From: an uncultured Pelagibacteraceae bacterium
GTDB lineage: Bacteria > Pseudomonadota > Alphaproteobacteria > Pelagibacterales > Pelagibacteraceae
Assembly: GCA_902577075.1 (NCBI GenBank)
Contig: CACGXV010000001.1
Location: 372,001-436,000, forward strand
DNA: 64,000 bases
Direction of reading: 5' to 3'
A program made the position numbers and the translations under genes. Positions 52,540 to 61,568 of this stretch are shown here, piece after piece; within the stretch, counting starts at the first letter, position 1; the number at the start of each line of letters is the position of its first letter. The notes beneath the pieces were generated by a model. It was not told where the DNA came from. It was given only the letters and a program-made list of their open reading frames with translations, and made no database searches.

Positions 52540-53748
52540 ATGTTTAAAAATTTAAGTTTAAAAGTAATAATTTTTGGTTTCATTTTTACATTTTTTTCAT
52601 GTTTTGGACAGAGTTTTTTTATAGGTTTATTTAATTCTAGCATCAGAGAAACACTTTCTATTACACACGGACAATTTGGCACGATTTATGCATCAGCTAC
52701 TTTATTCAGTAGTTTACTTCTAATATGGATTGGAAAAAAAATTGATGATGTAAATGTACTTAAATTTGCAATTTTTGTTATTTTACTTCTATCTTTTTCT
52801 ACATTTTTCTTTTCCAAAACATCATCTACAGCGTTTTTGTTTGTAGCTATATTTTTAATGAGGTTTTCTGGACAAGGATTAATGTCTCATACAGCTTCAA
52901 CTACCATTTCAAGATATTTTACAAAATCTAGAGGTAAAGCATTAAGCATTATTTGGTTTGGTTTATCTTCTGCAGAGTTCATAATGCCTGTATTAATTGT
53001 TTATCTTTTAACTCTAATTGTTTGGCAGGATTTATGGGTAATCTTTTCTTTAATAGTTTTAATTTGCCTACCTTTGGCATCTTATATTTTAGTTAAAGAT
53101 GTCAAATTAGATACTAGAGAAGGCAGTCAAAACAAAATTTTAAAAGAAGAAAATATTAAAAACTGGAAAAGAATAGAGGTTCTTAGAGATTATAGATTTT
53201 ACATTGTCTCATTAAATATGTTAGCAATGCCCTGGATAGCTACAGGAGTATTTGTCTATCAATCATTCGTCACTAATTCAAAAGGGTGGGGTGAATATAC
53301 AATTGCCCAATCTTTTATGTCTTACTCAATTTTTTCTGTAATCACTTTAGTTGTTGCCGGTTATTTAATTGATAAGTTTACAAGTAGAAAATTACTAATC
53401 TATATGAATATTCCATTATTCTTAGGAACTTTAGTCATCATATATTTTGATGCTCCGCAAACTGCTTTTTTATTTCTTGGATTGGTAGGAATATCAAACG
53501 GTCTAGCAAACTTATTAGGATCATCAACATGGGCAGAAATTTACGGTGTAAAATATATTGGATCTATTAAAGCTTTGACTACTGCTTTAATGGTATTCGC
53601 AACTGCTTTTGGTACAGCATTATTTGGCTTTTTTATAGATGCAGGATTTTCAATTGAAAAAATCGCATTAATTGCAGCAATTGCTATAGCATTCTCTATT
53701 GCTTTACTTTTCACTATACGAAAAAAATTAAATCCAGTTTATCTCTAA
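52540..53748 (+). CDS. MFS transporter
   Basis: A 402-residue 12-helix major facilitator protein. SFFIGLFNSSIRETLSITHGQ at the first loop, LLIWIGKKIDDVN (loop 2-3 motif) and RFSGQGLMSHTASTTISRYF are seen. Substrate unknown. The ATG lies only 11 bp from the divergent dehydrogenase start, and the first helix begins almost at once, so there is no room for a later start or a long leader. Confidence 0.8.
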   Translation: MFKNLSLKVIIFGFIFTFFSCFGQSFFIGLFNSSIRETLSITHGQFGTIYASATLFSSLLLIWIGKKIDDVNVLKFAIFVILLLSFSTFFFSKTSSTAFLFVAIFLMRFSGQGLMSHTASTTISRYFTKSRGKALSIIWFGLSSAEFIMPVLIVYLLTLIVWQDLWVIFSLIVLICLPLASYILVKDVKLDTREGSQNKILKEENIKNWKRIEVLRDYRFYIVSLNMLAMPWIATGVFVYQSFVTNSKGWGEYTIAQSFMSYSIFSVITLVVAGYLIDKFTSRKLLIYMNIPLFLGTLVIIYFDAPQTAFLFLGLVGISNGLANLLGSSTWAEIYGVKYIGSIKALTTALMVFATAFGTALFGFFIDAGFSIEKIALIAAIAIAFSIALLFTIRKKLNPVYL

Positions 53749-53790
53749 TACTGCTTGATTTTTTTATAATCGAGGTGTATCAAACCGTCC

Positions 53791-54309
53791 ATGGCAAGAG
53801 TTACAGTTGAAGATTGTATAGATAAAGTTGATAGTCCTTACGAATTAGTATTAGTTGCAAAGGAGAGAGCAACGCAACTTAATTCAGGGTTGGAACCAAC
53901 ATTAGATAGAGATAACGATAAAAATACAGTTATTGCATTAAGAGAAATCGCTGAAGAAACAATCAAAGTTCCTGATTTAACAGATGCTGCAGTTTACAAG
54001 TTAAGAAAACATGTCGAGCAAATTGATGATACTTCAGAGGACGAAGATGATATTGGCGATGATTTTGAAAATCTTTACAAAGGTGAAATTTCTAAAAGTG
54101 GTGTACCAATTCTTCCATCTAAGAGAGCTAGAAAAATTCCAGAAAAAATTCAAGTTTCTAAAGATGATTTAGCCGAGTTACAAAATACAGCTGAACAACC
54201 TTCATCTGAACCTGTTGAGGACATACAAGAAGAAGAGACTGATGTTTCGTTGGACGAAATGAAAGATCAGGAAGAGAATGTATCAGACGAAACAGAAAAC
54301 CAAGAATAA
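53791..54309 (+). CDS. rpoZ: RNA polymerase omega subunit
   Basis: A 172-residue omega protein. Residues 1-75 are the conserved core: [33 protein letters not shown] and [15 protein letters not shown]. It stabilises the beta' subunit. The rest is an unusual long tail: acidic ([15 protein letters not shown]), then a short basic patch ([12 protein letters not shown]), then acidic again to the end. E. coli omega is 91 residues. A TATAAT lies at 53765-53770. Confidence 0.92.
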   Translation: MARVTVEDCIDKVDSPYELVLVAKERATQLNSGLEPTLDRDNDKNTVIALREIAEETIKVPDLTDAAVYKLRKHVEQIDDTSEDEDDIGDDFENLYKGEISKSGVPILPSKRARKIPEKIQVSKDDLAELQNTAEQPSSEPVEDIQEEETDVSLDEMKDQEENVSDETENQE

Positions 54310-54310
54310 A

Positions 54311-55453
54311 TTAACTAAATTCTTTTATTATTTTTTCCCTGTGCTCATCTAAATCAGGAATGTTACCCCTAGTATTTTCATCTTTATAGGTGGACATTTT
54401 GATAGGGTTTCCTGCAGATTTAAATTCACCAATAATTTTATGGTATGATTTTACAATCATATTTCTCTCTTGAATTTGAGGATTTTCTACAGCTTGTTTT
54501 ATATTAAAAATTGGCCCACATGGAATTTTCAATTCTTCCATTTCTTTAACCCATTCATCTGTAGATTTGGAGCTCAATTGTTTTTCAAAAATTTCTTTTA
54601 AATGATCCATGTTTTCACATCTTAAAGAATTAGAATTAAATCTTTCATCATTTGCAGTTTCAGGAATTTTTAATACGTCACAAAGTTTTTTAAAAAGTTT
54701 ATCATTTCCTGCAGCAATAATTATATAACTATCTTTAGTTTTAAAAGCTTCAAAGGGAGCAATAGATGGATGTCTTGAACCCATTGGTCCTGGAATTTCA
54801 TTTTTGGAAAGGTATCTTGCAATTGCATTTTCTAAAATTGCTATTTGGCAATCTAACATTGAGACATCTATAAAAGCTCCTTTTCCAGTTTTTTGTCTAT
54901 CGTATAAAGCTGCATTAATTCCAATTGCAGTAAACAGACCTGCTGTGATATCACCAATAGAAGTTCCAACTCTTGTTGGCTCAGAATTAGGATGCCCAGT
55001 TACACTCATCAAGCCCCCCATTCCTTGAACAACCATGTCGTAAGCGGGGAGTTCTTTCAAAGGTCCAGTTTGGCCGAACCCTGATGCTGATGCATAAATT
55101 AATTTAGGATATTTTTTACTCACATCCTTCCAGCCAAAACCCCATTTTTCTAATGTGCCCGGTTTAAAATTTTCTACTAAAATATCTGCTTTGGATAATA
55201 TTTTATCAAATATTTTTTTATCTTCATTGTGCTTTAAATTCAAAGCGATACTTTCTTTTCCTCTATTTAATGACATAAAGTATGCAGAATAATCTTTAAC
55301 AAAAGGACCAAATTTTCGAGAATCGTCACCTATTTCAGGTGCTTCAATTTTTATAACTCTCGCACCTAAATCGGAGAGTATCATAGTGCAATAGGGTCCT
55401 ACTAAAACCCTTGTTAAATCAACAACTAATAAATTTTTTAATGGTCCATCCAT
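54311..55453 (-). CDS. CaiB/BaiF-family (class III) CoA-transferase
   Basis: A 380-residue formyl-CoA-transferase-fold enzyme. GPYCTMILSDLGARVIKIEAP, NLKHNEDKKIF and the catalytic Asp in FIDVSMLDCQIA are characteristic. It moves CoA between organic acids. It is divergent from a TRAP transporter followed by malonyl-CoA decarboxylase, so transfer of CoA to malonate (or a related diacid) is a good hypothesis. It converges on rpoZ with a one-base gap. Confidence 0.88.
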   Translation of the reverse strand: MDGPLKNLLVVDLTRVLVGPYCTMILSDLGARVIKIEAPEIGDDSRKFGPFVKDYSAYFMSLNRGKESIALNLKHNEDKKIFDKILSKADILVENFKPGTLEKWGFGWKDVSKKYPKLIYASASGFGQTGPLKELPAYDMVVQGMGGLMSVTGHPNSEPTRVGTSIGDITAGLFTAIGINAALYDRQKTGKGAFIDVSMLDCQIAILENAIARYLSKNEIPGPMGSRHPSIAPFEAFKTKDSYIIIAAGNDKLFKKLCDVLKIPETANDERFNSNSLRCENMDHLKEIFEKQLSSKSTDEWVKEMEELKIPCGPIFNIKQAVENPQIQERNMIVKSYHKIIGEFKSAGNPIKMSTYKDENTRGNIPDLDEHREKIIKEFS

Positions 55454-55479
55454 AATAAAATATATGACATTTCCTTATA

Positions 55480-55508
55480 TTGACTCTTACTCTTAAGTTC
55501 AATTTAAT
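55480..55508 (+). promoter_or_regulatory. Promoter of TRAP (putative malonate) operon
   Basis: TTGACT (55480-55485) and TTTAAT (55503-55508) with 17-base spacing, 34 bases before the binding-protein ATG. Together with the following ATCA it shares the ten-base string TTTAATATCA with the tctC promoter. Confidence 0.55.
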
Positions 55509-55541
55509 ATCATTATTAAAATAATTTAAAGAGGGGAAAAC

Positions 55542-56552
55542 ATGTTAAAAAAAATAAGTTTTTATTTCACAACATTATTTTTAGCTTTCTCATTAATTGG
55601 ATCAGCATATGCTGTGACACTAAAAGCAAGTCACCAATGGCCTGGAACACCTAGAGCAGACGGTTCTTACGATCCAAGACATGAAATGGTTCAAATAATT
55701 GCAGATGAAGTTAAAAAAGCAGGAGTAGATTTAGATATTAGAATTTATCCAGCAAAATCATTATACAAACCTAAAGAACAATGGAAACCAATGACAACTG
55801 GTCAGTTGGATATTTCAGCATTTCCATTGGCGTATGCATCGAAATTCCATCCAGAATTTGATGCAACTTTAATGCCGGGAACAGTTAAAAATCATGATCA
55901 TGCACTAAGATTTAATAAAGGTCCAATGATGACTGAAATTAAGAGAATCATAAATGATGCTGGTGTTGTTGTTCTATCTGATGCATGGCTTGGTGGCGGT
56001 TTTGCATCTAAGTCAAAATGTATTAAAAATCCATCAGATGCAAAAGGACAAGTAATGAGAGCAGCTGGTAAAGCTTTTAACCAAATGTTAGAGGCAGCTG
56101 GCGCTGGTATTCAAAGTATGCCTTCATCAGAAATTTATACTGGATTACAAACTGGAGTGTTAACAGGTGCAAATACTAGTTCTGGAAGTTTTGTTAGTTA
56201 CAAAATTTATGAGCAAGTAACATGCGCGACACCTCCAGGAAAATTTGGATTATGGTTTATGTACGAGCCAATTTTGATGTCAAAAATGAGCTTTGATAAA
56301 TTAAATTCAAAACAACAAGATGCTTTAATGAAAGCTGGTAAAGTTGCTGAAAAATATATGACTGCGCAAGTTGAAAATTTAGATAAAAAATTTGAAGACG
56401 CTTATAAAGCAGCAGGAGTTAAATTAGTATATATGGATGCAAACGACCATGCAGCATGGGTTGAGATTGCTAAACAATCTTCACACAAAGCATTTGCTGA
56501 AAAAGTTCCAGGTGGCGATAAGCTAATGGAAATGGCTTTAGCAGTTAAATAA
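55542..56552 (+). CDS. TRAP transporter solute-binding protein (putative malonate)
   Basis: A 336-residue periplasmic protein with a signal peptide ending IGSAYA. KASHQWPGTPRADGSYDPRH opens the mature part; the carboxylate Arg is in GQVMRAAGKAFNQMLEAAG; GLQTGVLTGANTSSGSF follows. Next to TRAP permeases and malonyl-CoA decarboxylase it is a candidate malonate binder, as in the matPQM system of rhizobia. A strong terminator follows. Confidence 0.85.
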   Translation: MLKKISFYFTTLFLAFSLIGSAYAVTLKASHQWPGTPRADGSYDPRHEMVQIIADEVKKAGVDLDIRIYPAKSLYKPKEQWKPMTTGQLDISAFPLAYASKFHPEFDATLMPGTVKNHDHALRFNKGPMMTEIKRIINDAGVVVLSDAWLGGGFASKSKCIKNPSDAKGQVMRAAGKAFNQMLEAAGAGIQSMPSSEIYTGLQTGVLTGANTSSGSFVSYKIYEQVTCATPPGKFGLWFMYEPILMSKMSFDKLNSKQQDALMKAGKVAEKYMTAQVENLDKKFEDAYKAAGVKLVYMDANDHAAWVEIAKQSSHKAFAEKVPGGDKLMEMALAVK

Positions 56553-56566
56553 AAAGATATATAAAG

Positions 56567-56602
56567 AACCCCTATTTAAAAAATTAAATAGGGGTTTTTT
56601 TT
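56567..56602 (+). terminator. Rho-independent terminator abutting the dctQ start
   Basis: AACCCCTATTTA pairs perfectly with TAAATAGGGGTT around a six-base loop, followed by T's that run directly into the ATG at 56603. The AGGGG of the 3' arm (56590-56594) is also the only Shine-Dalgarno for the next gene. The hairpin can therefore both end the binding-protein mRNA and mask the permease ribosome site. Confidence 0.9.
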
Positions 56603-57097
56603 ATGAAACAAAAATATTTAAAATTCTGTAATTATAGTTCACAAGCATGTGGTGCTTTTGCTGTTTTAGCTCTGCTACTGTCAATCTTGGTTATTGTAGA
56701 ATTAGTTTTTGAAAGATATTTCTTTCAAAGAGCGATTACATGGCAAACAGAGTTAGTGACGATGCTTTTAGTAGCTTCAACTTTTATAGGAAGTGCTTAT
56801 GTTTTGAGTGAAAAAGCGCACGTGAGTATGGAGTGGATTTATGATTTTTTATCAAAGAAAAATATTCTTAGACTCAAAATTTTTACATCACTAATTAGTT
56901 TATTATTTTTTTTAATTTTATTTTATTTTGGATATTTAATGGTTGAGGAAGCGTTTACAAAAAACTATTCAACAGGAACTGTGTGGGATCCTCCTTTATG
57001 GATACCATATTCATCAATGATGATTGGGGCAGCCTTAATGATCCTTCAATATATCGCTGAAATAATTAAACTTAAAGACGAAGAGGGTGGTTACTAA
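56603..57097 (+). CDS. TRAP transporter small permease
   Basis: A 164-residue four-helix DctQ-type protein. ERYFFQRAITWQTELVTMLL and VLSEKAHVSMEWIYDFLSKK are the family blocks. Its ribosome site is inside a terminator stem. The stop overlaps the next start in a TAATG junction. Confidence 0.9.
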   Translation: MKQKYLKFCNYSSQACGAFAVLALLLSILVIVELVFERYFFQRAITWQTELVTMLLVASTFIGSAYVLSEKAHVSMEWIYDFLSKKNILRLKIFTSLISLLFFLILFYFGYLMVEEAFTKNYSTGTVWDPPLWIPYSSMMIGAALMILQYIAEIIKLKDEEGGY

Positions 57098-58428
57098 TGG
57101 ATCCATTAATAATAGCAATCATCGTTGCAGTTTTCACTTTAGTAGTTTTATTTTCTGGAATACCAATTGCATTTGGTTTGAGCTTTGTCTCGATAACATT
57201 GTTAGTTGCATTTGAGGGTTTTCAAATGTTAGATGTTTTTGCAGAAACATTTTATGCAGGTCTAAACTCTTTTGTTTTGCTTTCAATTCCAATGTTTATT
57301 TTAATGGGAATGGCAGTTGCTAACTCACCAGCAGGAAAAGATCTATATACTGGATTAGATAGATGGCTTTGGAGAGTGCCAGGGGGATTAGTAATTTCTA
57401 ACATAGGTGCTTGCTCAATATTTGCAGCTTTAAGTGGATCAAGTCCTGCAACATGTGCAGCAATTGGAACTATGGGAATACCTGAGATGAGAAAAAGAGG
57501 GTATTCTGATCAAATAGCAACAGGAACAATAGCGGCTGGTGGTACGCTAGGAGTTTTAATTCCACCCAGCATTGTTCTGATTGTTTATGGAATTGCTACA
57601 GGAACATCAATTGGAAGATTATTTTTAAGCGGCTTGATACCTGGATTTATGTTAGCTGGTATGTTTGCTATATGGGCTCTTATACATAGTTATTTCATTG
57701 ATAAAGACTCTGCAAAAGCTTTAAAGAACAGAACACCTCCAACTTTTAAAGAGAAAATTGAGGTCTTGCCAAGAATTTTACCTTTCTTAGCAATCATAGC
57801 TGGTGTTCTTTATGTTTTGTATGGTGGAGTAGCCACACCTTCAGAAGCATCTGGTGTTGGCGCTTTTTTGGTTTTTGTTTTAATCGCTGTAGTTTACAAA
57901 ATTTATCAACCAAAAAAAATATGGAACATTGTTAAAGTGTCTATGAAAGAAAGTGTGATGATAATGTTTATCATCGCTGCATCTTATCTATTCGCATTCA
58001 CTCTATCGCAACTTTATGTAACCCAATCATTAGCTCAAAGCATGGTAGAGTTAAGTTCAAACAAATGGGTTGTATTTATTTTAATTAATATTTTTCTTTT
58101 AATTGCAGGTTTCTTTTTACCACCAGTAGCAGTTATTGTGATGACTTCAGCAATATTACTGCCAGTTATAACTACTTTGGGCTTCGACCCTTATTGGTTT
58201 GCAATTGTATTTACCATAAATATGGAAATTGGTCTTATTACCCCACCTGTTGGATTAAATCTTTATATAATCAAAGGCATTACACCAGACGTAAGTCTGT
58301 CAGAAATATTAAAGGGATCTATACCATTTATGGTAATTATGGCTCTAGCTATATTAATTTTGTGTATTTTTCCAGAAATAGTTACTTGGTTGCCAGATAA
58401 AATAATGGGTAAAAGTTTAGGTTTTTAA
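57097..58428 (+). CDS. TRAP transporter large permease
   Basis: A 443-residue DctM-type protein with about 12 helices: SIPMFILMGMAVANSPAGKDL, GSSPATCAAIGTMGIPEMRKRG, GGTLGVLIPPSIVLIVYG and NMEIGLITPPVGLNLYII. It forms the transport channel for the putative malonate system and lies 15 bp before malonyl-CoA decarboxylase. Confidence 0.94.
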   Translation: MDPLIIAIIVAVFTLVVLFSGIPIAFGLSFVSITLLVAFEGFQMLDVFAETFYAGLNSFVLLSIPMFILMGMAVANSPAGKDLYTGLDRWLWRVPGGLVISNIGACSIFAALSGSSPATCAAIGTMGIPEMRKRGYSDQIATGTIAAGGTLGVLIPPSIVLIVYGIATGTSIGRLFLSGLIPGFMLAGMFAIWALIHSYFIDKDSAKALKNRTPPTFKEKIEVLPRILPFLAIIAGVLYVLYGGVATPSEASGVGAFLVFVLIAVVYKIYQPKKIWNIVKVSMKESVMIMFIIAASYLFAFTLSQLYVTQSLAQSMVELSSNKWVVFILINIFLLIAGFFLPPVAVIVMTSAILLPVITTLGFDPYWFAIVFTINMEIGLITPPVGLNLYIIKGITPDVSLSEILKGSIPFMVIMALAILILCIFPEIVTWLPDKIMGKSLGF

Positions 58429-58443
58429 TATATAAAAAACATC

Positions 58444-59751
58444 ATGCTAAATATAAAAAGAATTTTTGAGACTATTGCTGATGCTGGCCAAAAGATTTTA
58501 GAAAAAAAATCTCTTAAAAGTATTACAAAAAAGAGAGATTTGATCGATCTTTGTGATGACCTGTTATCTACGAAAGGCGCAGCATTTGGAATTACTTTGG
58601 CAAGAGATATATTATTTAGATATCAAAATCTATCTATAGAAGAAAAAAATAAATTTTTAATTCAGGTTAATCAAAAATATAAACCAGATCCATTAAAAAT
58701 AGATGAAGCAATAAAGAAATACAGTGATGATCAAGATGATTATTCAATCTTGAACTTATCAAGAGTTGCTTCTGGAATTAGAAAAGAGTTGTTTGTAAGA
58801 CTAAATATGGCTCCCAACGGAACCTCAGAGATTGTATCACTTAGAGAAGACCTACTTAGAATTTTAAAAGAAAATCCAGAATTAAAAAGTTTAGATTATG
58901 ATTTGATAGATATATTTAAAAATTGGTTTAATCCAGGTTTTTTAAAACTAAGAAAAATTACTTGGGATACAAAAGCTGCAATTTTAGAAAAATTATTGAA
59001 ATATGAAAAAGTTCATTCTATGAAAGATATGAATGAGTTAAAAAGAAGACTTGGTAAAGACAGAAGATTTTTTGCATATTTTCACCCTGCATTAGAAGAT
59101 GAACCAGTTATTTTTGTTGAAATCGCATTAACAAAAGGATTAAGTAAATCTATACAAGAATTGACTAGACCTTCTGAAGAAAAAATTAAAAATTATGATA
59201 CAGCTACATTTTACTCAATCAGCAACTGTCAAGATGGACTATCTAGAGTAACACTTGGAAACTTTCTTATTAAAAGAGTGGTATATGAACTTCAAGAGGA
59301 GCTTCCTGATGTAAAATATTTTGGAACATTGTCACCAATGGTTGGCTTTGCAGATTGGTTTAAAAATATGGAAAGTTACGAAGCAGCCGAAATACTTGGC
59401 GAGGCAAATAAAGATAGTTTAGACTTTTTAAAATCTTCTGATTTAAAAATTGGTGATAAAAGAATTGCAGACAATAAAGCCTTGATAAGCAAATTAGCTG
59501 TAAATTATTTAACAAAACAAAAAAATGATTTTGGATTTCCAATTAATGATGTATGTAGATTTCACCTAAAAAATGGAGCTGATATAGATGACATTGCTAT
59601 TAATGCTAATGTTTCTGAAGTTGGCTTTAAGAGATCTTTTGGTGTGATGGTTAATTATCGATATGAATTATCAAAAATTGAGAAGAACCATCAAGAGTAT
59701 GTAAACGAAAAAAAGGTAAATATTTCAAATAAAGTTAAAAAGTATGTCTAA
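58444..59751 (+). CDS. Malonyl-CoA decarboxylase
   Basis: A 435-residue MCD. The N-terminal helical domain is followed by the acyltransferase-like domain with FFAYFHPALEDEPVIFVEIAL, FYSISNCQDGLSRVTLGNFL, FGTLSPMVGFADWF and the FHLKNGA block near the end. It turns malonyl-CoA into acetyl-CoA and CO2. With the TRAP genes just upstream and a CoA-transferase divergent, it would complete malonate use. It overlaps dusA by eight bases. Confidence 0.93.
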   Translation: MLNIKRIFETIADAGQKILEKKSLKSITKKRDLIDLCDDLLSTKGAAFGITLARDILFRYQNLSIEEKNKFLIQVNQKYKPDPLKIDEAIKKYSDDQDDYSILNLSRVASGIRKELFVRLNMAPNGTSEIVSLREDLLRILKENPELKSLDYDLIDIFKNWFNPGFLKLRKITWDTKAAILEKLLKYEKVHSMKDMNELKRRLGKDRRFFAYFHPALEDEPVIFVEIALTKGLSKSIQELTRPSEEKIKNYDTATFYSISNCQDGLSRVTLGNFLIKRVVYELQEELPDVKYFGTLSPMVGFADWFKNMESYEAAEILGEANKDSLDFLKSSDLKIGDKRIADNKALISKLAVNYLTKQKNDFGFPINDVCRFHLKNGADIDDIAINANVSEVGFKRSFGVMVNYRYELSKIEKNHQEYVNEKKVNISNKVKKYV

Positions 59752-60745
59752 AATTAACAGGCTTGTATCAGTTGCTCCAATGATGGACTGTACAGATAGG
59801 CATGAAAGATACTTCTTAAGGTTAATAAGTAAAAACGTTCTTCTCTATACTGAGATGGTAGTTTCAGAAGCTATTGATAGGGGAGATAAAGAAAAATTAT
59901 TATCTTTTGATCTTAGAGAAAAACCTGTAGCTCTGCAATTGGGTGGATCCACTCCAAAATTGTTAGCAAATTCAGCAAAAATAGGTGAAGAATTTGGTTA
60001 TGATGAAATAAATTTAAACTTAGGGTGTCCAAGCAAAAAAGTTCAAAAAAATAAATTTGGAGCTTGTTTAATTAAAGAGCCAAATCTTGTAGCAGATTGT
60101 TTATCAGAAATGATAAATTCCACGTCGCTACCAGTCACGGTTAAGACTAGAATTGGTTACGATGATGTTGAGGATTACGAACATTTTTATAATTTTATAA
60201 ATACACTTAAAGAAACTGGTGTTAAGACTTTTATTATTCATGCAAGAAAAGCAATGCTTGGAAAATTTACTCCAAAACAAAATCTTAATATACCTCCTTT
60301 AAAATATGATTATGTTTACAGATTAAAACAAGATTTTAAAGATTTAGAAATAATAATTAATGGGGGTATTACATCAATAGACCAAGTTAAAAATCATTTA
60401 GATAAAGTTGATGGTACAATGATTGGGAGATCTGTTTATCATTCCCCATACCTTTTAGCAGAAATCGAAAAAGAAATATTTAACAACTATAAAATAAAAG
60501 ATAGAGAGGAAGTTATAGAAGATTTAATTGACTACGTTAAAACAGAAGTTAAAAAAGGCATAAGAGTTAACCAAGTAATGAGACATACACTTGGTTTATT
60601 TCATGGTCAAACTGGCTCAAGCCATTGGAAAAGATATTTAAGTGAAAATATGTGTGTAAGAGATGCGGATGTAAAAAAAATTGATCATATTATGGATAAA
60701 GTTAAACTTTCTCTTAAGTTACATTCGGCAGGTCAAATTGATTAA
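59744..60745 (+). CDS. dusA: tRNA-dihydrouridine synthase A
   Basis: A 333-residue FMN enzyme. VAPMMDCTDRHERYFLRLI, INLNLGCPSKKVQKNKFGACL with the catalytic Cys, VTVKTRIGYDD, FIIHARKA and the RQILGLFHGQTG-like block (RHTLGLFHGQTGSSHWKRYL) identify the DusA class, which reduces U20 and U20a in the tRNA D-loop. Confidence 0.95.
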   Translation: MSKINRLVSVAPMMDCTDRHERYFLRLISKNVLLYTEMVVSEAIDRGDKEKLLSFDLREKPVALQLGGSTPKLLANSAKIGEEFGYDEINLNLGCPSKKVQKNKFGACLIKEPNLVADCLSEMINSTSLPVTVKTRIGYDDVEDYEHFYNFINTLKETGVKTFIIHARKAMLGKFTPKQNLNIPPLKYDYVYRLKQDFKDLEIIINGGITSIDQVKNHLDKVDGTMIGRSVYHSPYLLAEIEKEIFNNYKIKDREEVIEDLIDYVKTEVKKGIRVNQVMRHTLGLFHGQTGSSHWKRYLSENMCVRDADVKKIDHIMDKVKLSLKLHSAGQID

Positions 60746-61568
60746 TACGATTCTTTCAAATCAGTATTACCTACTAATTTTGTTAATGATACTTACTGCA
60801 TTTCCAGTTGGTTTTTTTGCAGGATATTTTGGAATAGGAGGTGGATTGATTTCTGTTCCTGTTCTTTTTTTTATTTTTGAAACTGCAGATATTGATAAAT
60901 CTTATTTAATGCATTTATCAGTTGGCACTGCTTTTTCTATTACTATTTTTACATCTTTTGTTTCAGTAATGACACACAGGAAACATAAAGCTGTAGATAT
61001 TAATATTTTAAAAACCTATGGGTTATTTGTAATATTTGGCGTTTTACTAGGAACATATATGGCAGCATTGTTAAATACAAAATCTTTAGTTTTGTTCTTT
61101 GCTGTTGTTGTTTATTTTTTTGGTGGATATTTATTGATAGTTAAACACGAACTAAAAAAAAATAAAAAATTTAAGTTTTTCCCAAGAGCAACTTTTGGTT
61201 TTTTTTCCGGCTTTATATCCGCACCCATGGGAATTACTGGTGCAATGATGAATGTGCCAATCTTAAGGTATTTTGGATATCCAATTAGTAGAGCAATAGG
61301 TAGTTCTGCTGCTATAGGATTTGTAATAGCATCTATTGGTTCTATTGGTTTTTTAACATCTGGATTTTTACTGAAAGCAAATCTTCCTTTAAGCCTTGGC
61401 TTTATAAATATTCCTGCTTTTTTGATATTTATCCCTATAACATCATTCATGGCCCGTGTTGGTGCCAATATGGTTCATACTACAGATAAAAATAAAACAC
61501 AAAGAATGTTCGGTGTATTTTTGTATGTTATAGGAACTCTATTTTTATTAAGGTTTTTAGATCTTTAA
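60738..61568 (+). CDS. TauE/SafE-family membrane protein (third copy)
   Basis: A protein of about 276 residues with eight helices; GYFGIGGGLISVPVLFFIF and GFISAPMGITGAMMNVPIL are the two repeats. The frame is open from 60681, deep in dusA, but the TTG at 60738 (overlapping the dusA stop by eight bases) gives a normal N terminus just before the first helix. Cargo unknown; this copy is not near sulfur genes. Confidence 0.75.
   Translation: MINTILSNQYYLLILLMILTAFPVGFFAGYFGIGGGLISVPVLFFIFETADIDKSYLMHLSVGTAFSITIFTSFVSVMTHRKHKAVDINILKTYGLFVIFGVLLGTYMAALLNTKSLVLFFAVVVYFFGGYLLIVKHELKKNKKFKFFPRATFGFFSGFISAPMGITGAMMNVPILRYFGYPISRAIGSSAAIGFVIASIGSIGFLTSGFLLKANLPLSLGFINIPAFLIFIPITSFMARVGANMVHTTDKNKTQRMFGVFLYVIGTLFLLRFLDL

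Noticed and set aside
60681-60737. N-terminal extension of the third TauE gene inside dusA
   Set aside because: Would overlap dusA by 65 bases; the TTG at 60738 overlaps by eight and sits just before the first helix.
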